Below are positions 1 through 5,287 of a DNA stretch of 5,380 nucleotides, one piece after another. Positions within the stretch are counted from its first letter, which is position 1. Each line of letters starts with the position of its first letter. Source of the stretch: UBA10649 sp037130755 (GTDB lineage: Bacteria > Actinomycetota > Actinomycetes > S36-B12); NCBI GenBank assembly GCA_037130755.1, contig JBAXSI010000106.1, positions 1 through 5,380 of the forward strand, written 5' to 3'. The notes under the pieces were generated by a model. The model was not told the origin of the DNA. It saw nothing but the letters and a program-made list of their open reading frames with translations, and made no database searches. The position numbers and the translations under genes are program-made.

Positions 1-343
1 GGGGGCGGGCGCGCGCGTGCGGCGCTGATCGCGCCGGGGGGTGAGCGATGCCAGGCCGTTCGCCGAGGCCGACATCTAGCGAATGGCAGACGAGGCCGAG
101 CGTGGCTACAGCGACGCCCAGTTGCGTCACGTTGGTCGGGGCAGGCCCGCTGTGGGTGACGGCCCTGCCAAGGCGGTCCAGGCCAGGATGGACCCGGAGC
201 TGAATGCGGCCAACGTCACCATGCAGAACGATGGCGGCGGCGACCCCGTAGTAGTCCCCCGAGGCGCTGACCCTGCCCGTGGCGGCGTCCCGTACCGCCC
301 TCCTCGACTCGTCGAGGAAGGCAAGAATCCCGAGGTCGGACAT
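1..343 (-). CDS. Partial hypothetical protein, possible DUF3800-like N-terminus
   Basis: The frame is open for 114 codons from an ATG at 343 to the left edge, so the C-terminus is missing. The same frame stays open upstream to an ATG at 484, but the sequence before 343 is less convincing. The start at 343 is chosen because a hydrophobic strand with an acidic pair (ILAFLDES, residues 6-13) follows closely, then GDYYGVAAAIVL (residues 29-40). An opening strand ending in D-E-S followed by a second hydrophobic strand resembles the start of DUF3800 proteins, which have an RNase H-like fold and are common in mobile regions. That assignment rests on pattern memory only. After about residue 50 the protein is Pro/Gly/Arg-rich and unconvincing, so the gene may be frameshifted or degraded. 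A GAGG about 12 bases before the ATG is a weak ribosome site. It reads away from the attachment site and could be element cargo. Confidence 0.33.
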   Translation of the reverse strand, partial: MSDLGILAFLDESRRAVRDAATGRVSASGDYYGVAAAIVLHGDVGRIQLRVHPGLDRLGRAVTHSGPAPTNVTQLGVAVATLGLVCHSLDVGLGERPGIAHPPARSAPHARARP

Positions 344-533
344 GCGGAATCCGACCTCGCCTGTGGACGATGGAACGGAGTTGATTCTGCCGAACGCCGC
401 CCACACGTCGGGGTGGCTTTCGCAGGGCGTAAGTCTCGTCGATGGTAGAACGACGCAAGGCTGGGCGGATGTTCGGCAACGCATCGGTAGTGCTTAGGTC
501 CAAGCACCGAAGCGGTGGTCGGACCGGGCGAAA

Positions 534-555
534 GCTAGCCCCACGGCTAGCCCCA
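534..555. repeat. Left pair of GCTAGCCCCA direct repeats (possible integrase arm sites)
   Basis: Two exact copies of GCTAGCCCCA lie at 534-543 and 546-555, a 12-bp period, about 96 bp left of the tRNA-derived core. A related pair in the same orientation and at the same period lies to the right (777-798). Short tandem sites flanking a tRNA-derived core are what tyrosine recombinases of the lambda type use as arm sites. The repeats are seen directly; the integrase role is inferred, and no integrase gene is recognisable in the window. Confidence 0.55.
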
Positions 556-587
556 ACTCCAGTCCATTGGAGTCGTCTGGAGTGGTC
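556..587. repeat. Inverted repeat plus short direct repeat beside the left arm pair
   Basis: ACTCCA (556-561) and TGGAGT (568-573) form a perfect 6-bp inverted repeat around a 6-base loop. TGGAGTCGTC (568-577) is followed at once by TGGAGTGGTC (578-587), a near-exact 10-bp direct repeat. They lie between the left arm-like pair and the core, where excisionase or bending-protein sites occur in phage attachment regions. That function is only a possibility. Confidence 0.4.
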
Positions 588-651
588 TCGATGGGACGAA
601 AACCATTGGTAACACTCGAATTCCCTCATGGCGGTGAGAGCGGAAATTTGT

Positions 652-695
652 CTCGTAATGCGTAGGTCCGGGGTTCAAGTCCCCGAGGCGGCTCC
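652..695 (+). other. Attachment-site core: 3' half of tRNA-Thr(CGT)
   Basis: The stretch reads as a tRNA from the anticodon loop onward. The loop is CTCGTAA (652-658, anticodon CGT at 654-656), followed by the 3' anticodon strand TGCGT (659-663). The T arm has a 5-bp stem (669-673 with 681-685) around TTCAAGT. The 3' acceptor strand is AGGCGGC (686-692), with discriminator T and CC. The bases before 652 (TTTGT) cannot pair with TGCGT, and no D arm or 5' acceptor strand is present, so this is not a functional tRNA. A clean half-tRNA starting at the anticodon loop is the usual footprint of a tyrosine-recombinase element that integrates into a tRNA 3' end. The threonine assignment follows from the anticodon; the element itself is inferred. 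Confidence 0.8.
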
Positions 696-705
696 GTCGA
701 AAAGT

Positions 706-718
706 GTTGCAGTGCAAC
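706..718. repeat. Short palindrome beside the attachment core
   Basis: GTTGC (706-710), loop AGT, GCAAC (714-718) make a perfect 5-bp inverted repeat 11 bases past the tRNA-derived core. It could be an accessory recombination site or chance. Confidence 0.3.
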
Positions 719-770
719 GACTTTCAGCGATCAACCGGATCCACACCAGTGTCCGGTTTGACCAGATTCT

Positions 771-798
771 TGGGGCCACAGCCCCAGAGCTAGCCCCA
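771..798. repeat. Right pair of arm-like motifs with TGGGGC/GCCCCA inverted repeat
   Basis: An exact GCTAGCCCCA lies at 789-798. Exactly 12 bp before it is a diverged copy sharing GCCCCA (777-786). The geometry matches the left pair at 534-555: same orientation, same period. TGGGGC at 771-776 and GCCCCA at 781-786 also form a perfect 6-bp inverted repeat with a 4-base loop. Arm-like motifs on both sides of a core are expected of an attP site, whereas a single integrated end (attL or attR) normally keeps arms on one side only. Confidence 0.5.
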
Positions 799-1027
799 AA
801 ATCTCGGCGAATCGACGAAACGTCCCGAAGCGCAGTCTTGATGCGTAGGTTCAGAGCGCGCAGGGGACCGCGGCCGTGCCGGGCGGCGGCGAGCATAGGA
901 ACGCCTACCCAAAGCCCCATAGATCTCGATGACGGGCAGCCCGCACCTCACCCCACCCAGGAGATCCTTCGCGGTTGGCCGCTCGTCACGTGGTACTTGC
1001 AGTCAGGCCCCACGTCCTGAGACCTCA

Positions 1028-1056
1028 AGACGGCGATCAATTCACAGGAGCCGTCT
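1028..1056 (-). terminator. Weak hairpin at the operon's 3' end, possible terminator
   Basis: AGACGGC (1028-1034) and GCCGTCT (1050-1056) form a perfect 7-bp stem around a 15-base loop. It sits at the end of the coding-like stretch that follows sdaA, where the leftward transcript might end. The long loop and the lack of a U-run afterwards make it a poor intrinsic terminator. Confidence 0.25.
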
Positions 1057-1186
1057 AGACGAGGATCTTCGTGGGGTGTTCGAGGAGGTCGAGGAAGACC
1101 GTCATCCATTCGGCGCCGTTGACACCGTCGACGTCGACGTGGCGCAGCCCGGCGATCGCTTCTACGGGTCTGTACGCGCCTCCGTC
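1055..1186 (-). pseudogene. Start-less coding-like remnant, in frame after the sdaA stop
   Basis: Directly after the sdaA TGA the same frame continues for 43 sense codons to a TAG at 1055-1057. No ATG or GTG is present in that frame. Third positions are mostly G or C, and the peptide is protein-like, with segments VEAIAGLRHVDVDGVNG and EWMTVFLDLLEHP ending in TKILV. A GGAGG follows the sdaA stop by three bases, as if a next gene once began here. The simplest reading is the 3' remnant of a gene whose body was deleted. I do not recognise the family. Stop-codon readthrough is less likely, because SdaA already ends in its characteristic C-terminal cysteine. Confidence 0.4.
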
Positions 1187-2560
1187 TCAGCATTCGATGA
1201 CGTTGACGGCGAGGCCGCCGCGGGATGTCTCCTTGTACTTGACGTGCATGTCGCGCCCTGTGTCGCGCATAGTCCTGATCGCCGTGTCCAGGCTGACCTT
1301 GTGACGGCCGGTTCCGATGAGTGAGAGTCGGGCCGCGTTGATAGCCTTCATGGCGCCGATCGCGTTTCGTTCGATGCAAGGGATCTGCACGAGGCCCCCC
1401 ACCGGGTCGCACGTCAGGCCAAGGTTGTGCTCGATTCCGATCTCGGCCGCGTTCTCGACCTGCTCCGGCGTTCCGCCGAGGACCTCGCAAAGGGCCCCGG
1501 CGGCCATGGAGCAGGCAGCTCCGATCTCGCCCTGGCATCCGACCTCGGCTCCTGATATGGACGCATTCTCCTTGAACAAGATGGCGATGGCTGCAGCTGT
1601 GAGCAGCATTCGGACGATTCCGTCGTCGTTGGCGCCCGGAACGAACCTGCTGTAGTAGTGAAGGACTGCGGGGATGATTCCTGCGGCGCCGTTCGTCGGC
1701 GCGGTGACGACCCTTCCGCCAGAGGCGTTCTCCTCGTTCACCGCGAGGGCAAACAGGTTAACCCAGTCCATGATCGCCAGCGGGTCGTTGGATCCGCTCC
1801 GCGCGCTGAGGTCGTGGAACAGGGTGGGAGCTCGGCGCTCGACCTTCAGCCCTCCGGGCAGGACTCCCTCGTTCCGGCAGCCGGCTTCTACGCAGTCGAC
1901 CATGACCGACCACAGGTTCATTAAGCCAGCGCGGATGTCCTCGGGCGAGCGCCAGGACATCTCGTTCTGCCGTACGACGTCGCTGATTGCCAACCCTTCG
2001 CGTCCGCAGATGTCCAGAAGCTGTCGACCCGTGTTGAAAGGGAACCGGACTGCTGTTGTATCCAGAACAACCCGGTCGGCGCCAACGGCTGACTCGTCGA
2101 TCACGAAGCCTCCGCCCACGGAGTAGTACGTCTGTGACCGGATGTGTTCCTCGGTATCGTCGAATGCCGTGAAGGTCATGCCGTTGGGGTGCGCCGGCAG
2201 CGAAAGACGCCGATGAAGGACGAGGTCGGTATCGGGGTCGAAGGTGATCGGGTGGATGCCTGCGAGTCGTATGACGCCCTCGGCCTTCGCGTTGTCGAGA
2301 CGCTCGGGCGAACGGCTAGTGTCGACGGTTGCAGGGTCCTTGCCTTCGAGCCCAAGGAGCACGGCTAACGGTGAGCCGTGTCCGTCTCCGGTGGCGCCAA
2401 GTGAGCCGAACAGCTCAGCCTTCAGCCGGGACACCGCCGGCAGCTGGCCGTCGGAGTGCAGCAGCTCGACGAATCGCCTTGCGGCGCGCATCGGACCTAC
2501 CGTGTGGGATGACGACGGACCGATGCCGATCGAGTAGATGTCGAAGGCGCTAAGGGCCAT
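1187..2560 (-). CDS. sdaA: L-serine ammonia-lyase (L-serine dehydratase), iron-sulfur type, single chain
   Basis: Cytoplasmic enzyme that deaminates L-serine to pyruvate and ammonia with a [4Fe-4S] cluster. Its 457 residues match the single-chain form (E. coli SdaA is about 454). The N-terminal part carries SIGIGPSSSHTVGP (residues 10-23), typical of the beta-type domain. The catalytic part carries APTNGAAGIIP (287-297) and GCQGEIGAACSMAAG (341-355). Candidate cluster cysteines are C342, C384 (in CDPVGG) and C395 (in IPCIERNA). The last residue, C457 in VNVIEC, matches the C-terminal 'tail-in-mouth' cysteine that fills the iron's substrate site in the Legionella enzyme. The ATG at 2560 follows the glyA stop by one base (TGA-C-ATG), with AGGGA seven bases upstream inside glyA, so translation is probably coupled. 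As the last intact gene it drains the serine made by GlyA. No damage is visible. Confidence 0.96.
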   Translation of the reverse strand: MALSAFDIYSIGIGPSSSHTVGPMRAARRFVELLHSDGQLPAVSRLKAELFGSLGATGDGHGSPLAVLLGLEGKDPATVDTSRSPERLDNAKAEGVIRLAGIHPITFDPDTDLVLHRRLSLPAHPNGMTFTAFDDTEEHIRSQTYYSVGGGFVIDESAVGADRVVLDTTAVRFPFNTGRQLLDICGREGLAISDVVRQNEMSWRSPEDIRAGLMNLWSVMVDCVEAGCRNEGVLPGGLKVERRAPTLFHDLSARSGSNDPLAIMDWVNLFALAVNEENASGGRVVTAPTNGAAGIIPAVLHYYSRFVPGANDDGIVRMLLTAAAIAILFKENASISGAEVGCQGEIGAACSMAAGALCEVLGGTPEQVENAAEIGIEHNLGLTCDPVGGLVQIPCIERNAIGAMKAINAARLSLIGTGRHKVSLDTAIRTMRDTGRDMHVKYKETSRGGLAVNVIEC

Positions 2561-2561
2561 G

Positions 2562-3833
2562 TCACAGTCCCTGGTAAAGGGGGAACGAGGTGGTTAGGTC
2601 GGCGACCCGGTGCCGCAGGGCGCGAACAGTCTCGTCAGAGAAGGATGAGGTCAGTGCCGTAGCGATGATGTCTGCCACTTCACTGAACTCGGACTCGCGG
2701 AAGCCGCGGGTGGCCAGTGCGGAGGTGCCGATGCGCAAGCCCGAGGAGACCATTGGCGGCCGCGGATCATTCGGTACAGCGTTGCGGTTGACGGTGACTC
2801 CGACGGAGTGAAGGCGGTCCTCGGCCTGCTTGCCGTCGAGTTCGGAGTCGCGCAGATCGACCAAGACCAGGTGGACCTCGGTGCCGCCGCCCAAGACGCG
2901 GATACCGTGCGCCAGGACGTCGTCCGCCAGAAGTCGGTCGGCTACGAGCCGCGCACCCGCCAGGGTACGACGTTGACGCTCGCGGAACTCCTCGGATGCG
3001 GCGAGCTTGAAGGCGACGGCCTTGGCGGCGATGACATGCTCAAGCGGCCCTCCCTGCTGCCCAGGGAACACCGCGGAGTTGAGCTTCTTGATGAGATCCT
3101 CGCGGTTGGTGAGGATCACCCCGCCACGCGGCCCTCCGAGTGTCTTGTGTGTGGTGGTGGTCACGACGTCGGCGTGGGGCACAGGATTGGGATGCAGGCC
3201 GGCTGCGACGAGACCGGCGAAGTGGGCCATGTCGACCATGAGGTAGGCATCGACGGAGTCGGCGACGCGGCGGAACTCGACGAAGTCCAGATGGTGAGAG
3301 TAGGCGGACCAGCCGGCCACGATCAGCTTGGGTCGGTGTTCAATTGCGAGACGCGCGACCTCTGACATGTCTACCCGGATCTCGTCCATGGTCACGTGGT
3401 AGGGCACGACGTTGTAGAGCTTGCCCGAGAAGTTGAGTCGCATGCCGTGGGTGAGGTGACCGCCGTGGGCCAGATCCAGTCCGAGAATCGTGTCTCCCGG
3501 GTCGAGCAGCGCGGACATCGCGGACGCGTTGGCCTGCGCTCCTGAGTGTGGCTGAACGTTCGCGAACTGGGCGTTGAACAACGACGTGACCCGGTCGATC
3601 GCGAGTTGCTCGATGATGTCAACGTGCTCGCAACCGCCGTAGTAGCGACGTCCGGGATAACCCTCGGCGTACTTGTTGGTGAGGACGGAGCCTTGGGCTT
3701 CCATGACTGCAACGGGTGCGAGGTTCTCGCTCGCGATCATCTCAAGGGTGTGCTGCTGGCGTCCGAGTTCGGCGCGGATAGCTTCGAACACCTCCGGGTC
3801 GACGTCAGCCAAATGCTGGTCGAGATCGGACAT
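2562..3833 (-). CDS. glyA: Serine hydroxymethyltransferase
   Basis: Cytoplasmic PLP enzyme interconverting glycine plus 5,10-methylene-THF with serine plus THF. The 423 residues are full length for bacterial SHMT. Visible family motifs are EMIASENLAP (31-40), NKYAEGYPGRRYYGG (53-67), HSGAQANASA (96-105), VDMAHFAGLVAAG (200-212) and the PLP-lysine segment TTTTHKTLGGPRGG (225-238), with K230 as the Schiff-base lysine. The ATG at 3833 is one base after the gcvH stop (TGA-C-ATG), with GGAGGA seven bases upstream, inside the gcvH end. Placed between gcvH and sdaA under a glycine riboswitch, it probably works in the catabolic direction, using the one-carbon unit released by glycine cleavage to convert a second glycine to serine. 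It may be a second, dedicated copy beside a housekeeping glyA elsewhere; that is inference. Confidence 0.97.
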   Translation of the reverse strand: MSDLDQHLADVDPEVFEAIRAELGRQQHTLEMIASENLAPVAVMEAQGSVLTNKYAEGYPGRRYYGGCEHVDIIEQLAIDRVTSLFNAQFANVQPHSGAQANASAMSALLDPGDTILGLDLAHGGHLTHGMRLNFSGKLYNVVPYHVTMDEIRVDMSEVARLAIEHRPKLIVAGWSAYSHHLDFVEFRRVADSVDAYLMVDMAHFAGLVAAGLHPNPVPHADVVTTTTHKTLGGPRGGVILTNREDLIKKLNSAVFPGQQGGPLEHVIAAKAVAFKLAASEEFRERQRRTLAGARLVADRLLADDVLAHGIRVLGGGTEVHLVLVDLRDSELDGKQAEDRLHSVGVTVNRNAVPNDPRPPMVSSGLRIGTSALATRGFRESEFSEVADIIATALTSSFSDETVRALRHRVADLTTSFPLYQGL

Positions 3834-3834
3834 G

Positions 3835-4209
3835 TCAGGATCCTCCGTTCAATGCGTCGTACGCCGCGGCATCTAGCAGTTGGGGGGCCTCGGAGAACGC
3901 GACGCGGAACAGCCACCCTTTGTCGAACGGGTCAGCGTTGATCAGGCCCGGCGCGTCGACGACAGCCTGGTTGATCTCCACGATTTGGCCATCGACCGGG
4001 GCGTAGAGATCGCTGACCGACTTCGTCGACTCGATCTCCCCGCATGGCTGACCGGCCACGATGGTAGACCCGACTGCCGGTAGATCGACAAAGACGATAT
4101 CGCCGAGAGAATCGGCGGCGAAGGTGGTGACCCCGACGGTCGCGATCTCACCGTCGATGTACAGCCACTCGTGCTCGGCGGTGTAGCTAAGGTGGTCCGG
4201 GAACTCCAT
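3835..4209 (-). CDS. gcvH: Glycine cleavage system H protein (lipoyl carrier)
   Basis: Lipoyl-carrier protein that shuttles the aminomethyl group between GcvP, GcvT and lipoamide dehydrogenase. It has 124 residues, the normal size. It opens with the usual YTAEHEWL (9-16) and contains GDIVFVDLP (36-44) and the lipoylation segment GEIESTKSVSDLYAPV (57-72), with K63 as the lipoyl lysine. The C-terminal NADPFDKGWLFRV (91-103) is also typical. The start at 4209 is chosen because the homologous N-terminus begins there and AGGAGA lies five bases upstream; a longer frame reaching 4404 only overlaps gcvT out of frame. It begins 16 bases after the gcvT stop and its own stop is one base before glyA. It looks fully intact, unlike its neighbour gcvT. 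Confidence 0.96.
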   Translation of the reverse strand: MEFPDHLSYTAEHEWLYIDGEIATVGVTTFAADSLGDIVFVDLPAVGSTIVAGQPCGEIESTKSVSDLYAPVDGQIVEINQAVVDAPGLINADPFDKGWLFRVAFSEAPQLLDAAAYDALNGGS

Positions 4210-4225
4210 GTTGTTCTCCTCGATG

Positions 4226-4880
4226 TCAGGCGGATCGACGGTAGAAGGGGAGTGGCGCAACGTCGGCGTCCTCACGGACTCCCTGAAGGTCAACCTGTAG
4301 TCGCATCCCTGCCTCGGAGAGGCTCGCCAGCACGAATGCCATGGCGATCGAGACGCCGAGGGTGGGTGACGGTGCACCGCTGGTGAGATCACCGACGCGG
4401 TCACCGGTCGAAGGGTTCACGACCGCGAAGGCCCACTCGTGGGACACATCCCTGCCCTTGACGTCGAAGCCCTTGGCACGCACCTCGAGGCAGGCGGCTA
4501 TTGGCCGCGCGTTGCTGGCGTTGGCCACGACCATGTAGCGCTGGTCCTCGAGTAGGTAGACGACGAGGTCGTCGAGGATGCCGCCTTCGGCGTCGCAGAT
4601 CGTCGAGTAGCGGGCCCGGCCGACATCGATCTTCGACGGGCGGGAGACGAGGGCATAGTCGAACTCGTCACCGGCGTGAGGGCCAGTCACCTCGATCTCA
4701 CCCATGTGGCACAGGTCGAACAGGCCTGGGGTGGTGCGGACCGCCCTGTGCTCGGCGAGGTCGGAAGGGTATCTCACGAGCATGGACCCATCCGGCGAAG
4801 TTGCTGAAACTCGCGCCGAGGCGCTCGTGCACCTCATGCAGGGGGGTGCGGGCGGACGCGCAAACACAGGACGAAGTCAT
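4226..4880 (-). pseudogene. gcvT: Glycine cleavage system T protein (aminomethyltransferase), frameshifted and internally deleted
   Basis: GcvT transfers the methylene carbon from H-protein-bound aminomethyl-lipoate to THF, releasing ammonia. The ATG at 4880, with AGGAAG nine bases upstream, opens a typical N-terminus: PLHEVHERLGASF then SNFAGW. After that Trp the frame breaks. The expected SMLVRYPSDLAEHRAVRT continues one base out of phase, explained by one extra base in the C-run at 4787-4789. The second frame keeps MGEIEVTG and the Asp motif GGILDDLVVY, but near 4425-4440 it jumps from DVSHEWAFA directly to VVNPSTGDRVG and the C-terminal TSGAPSPTLG...LPFYRR. The total is about 217 residues against about 365, so roughly 150 central residues are gone, including the YTGE and ARDTLRLEAGM segments that help form the folate pocket. 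The usual FDxSHM is FDLCHM here. A single sequencing error could explain the frameshift but not the deletion. Very probably non-functional. Confidence 0.9.
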
Positions 4881-4881
4881 G

Positions 4882-4941
4882 GCGGGAGGCTTCCTAGTCG
4901 AGCGTCGCTGACGCGACGCCGCGGTTGGAGGGCCTCCCCGC
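4882..4941 (-). promoter_or_regulatory. Candidate riboswitch expression platform ahead of gcvT
   Basis: Between the second aptamer and the gcvT ATG the transcript can form a perfect hairpin, GCGTCGC-GTCA-GCGACGC (4919 down to 4902), with no U-run after it. GGGAGGC at the 3' edge of the aptamer (4938-4932) can also pair perfectly with GCCTCCC (4890-4884), just past the AGGAAG ribosome site (4895-4890). That outer helix would enclose the hairpin and mask translation initiation. This suggests translational rather than terminator-based control. The pairings are seen in the sequence; the mechanism is inferred. Confidence 0.45.
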
Positions 4942-5120
4942 TCTGTCATCGATGCCTGAGAGGTTCACCACCCTACGTTGGTGGCTTGCACCTTCGGCGC
5001 TGGACCGCGGTCCAGACTTTCCAGAGTTGCCTAGCCGGAGCGGTCTGTTGGCCTGAGAGTTTCGGGGAGAGTTGCTCCTTCGGCGTCCCGACGTGTCATA
5101 TCGAGGACTCTCCCGCTCCG
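4941..5120 (-). promoter_or_regulatory. Tandem glycine riboswitch (two aptamers)
   Basis: The leftward transcript carries two glycine aptamers in series. Each contains the hallmark GCCGAAGGxGCAA (first aptamer about 5083-5071, second about 4998-4986) followed by CTCTCAGGC (first about 5059-5051, second about 4962-4954). Aptamer I is closed by a perfect 8-bp P1 (5113-5120 with 5036-5043). Aptamer II is closed by CTCTG/CAGAG (5022-5026 with 4941-4945), leaving a linker of about nine bases. Tandem glycine riboswitches typically switch on glycine-cleavage genes when glycine is plentiful, and the placement before gcvT-gcvH-glyA-sdaA agrees. Both aptamers look intact. Confidence 0.95.
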
Positions 5121-5162
5121 AGTTGAACGGCGGTATGAAGTTGTTGGCCTTTGAGCGCTGCG

Positions 5163-5191
5163 AACATAGCAGCAAGCGACTTCTGCGTCCA
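5163..5191 (-). promoter_or_regulatory. Candidate promoter for the riboswitch-gcv operon
   Basis: On the leftward strand TGGACG (5191-5186) and TATGTT (5168-5163) are separated by exactly 17 bases, each matching four of six positions of the sigma-70-type consensus. Transcription would begin near 5156, about 35 bases before aptamer I. No other credible pair was found between the riboswitch and the divergent gene. Confidence 0.4.
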
Positions 5192-5287
5192 TGACACGGC
5201 GGATGTCGCACGGATTCCGGGATCGGCCATCCTTGATCTGGTCATATGGTGAGCACGACGGGTGTCGGCGCGCAAGGAGGCAAGTGA

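Larger units (their letters stand above)
696..1054. other. Non-coding stretch between attachment core and sdaA-end remnant
   Basis: Apart from the palindrome at 706-718 and the arm-like pair at 771-798, no gene is supported here. Open frames on either strand have no recognisable domain, lack good ribosome sites and show mixed third-position composition. One of them owes its start to the tRNA-derived core. No tRNA, CRISPR or insertion-sequence end was seen. It most likely represents attachment-site flank and decayed chromosome. Confidence 0.5.

Noticed and set aside
21..35. GGCGC-TGATC-GCGCC inverted repeat near the left edge
   Set aside because: A 5-bp stem in very GC-rich sequence is expected by chance, and no U-run or gene end is next to it.
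216..629. Leftward 137-codon frame, considered as an integrase end
   Set aside because: It is Arg-rich throughout with no integrase motif (no R-H-x-x-R or catalytic Tyr context); it overlaps a better frame and the arm repeats.
652..695. Functional tRNA-Thr gene
   Set aside because: There is no 5' acceptor strand, D arm or 5' anticodon strand; bases 647-651 do not pair with 659-663.
628..1020. Rightward 130-codon open frame across the tRNA-derived core
   Set aside because: Its early part is a translation of the tRNA-Thr 3' half (a well-known kind of false protein), and the rest has no domain-like character.
1187..1189. sdaA TGA read as selenocysteine or programmed readthrough
   Set aside because: The protein already ends with the conserved terminal Cys, no SECIS-like hairpin directly follows, and the downstream peptide is better explained as a gene remnant.
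948..1538. Leftward 196-codon frame overlapping the sdaA end
   Set aside because: It is an out-of-phase shadow of sdaA: Arg/Pro-rich, without a family signature.
4210..4404. Longer gcvH with a start at 4404
   Set aside because: The extra 65 residues are gcvT read in another frame. The true N-terminus and ribosome site are at 4209-4220.
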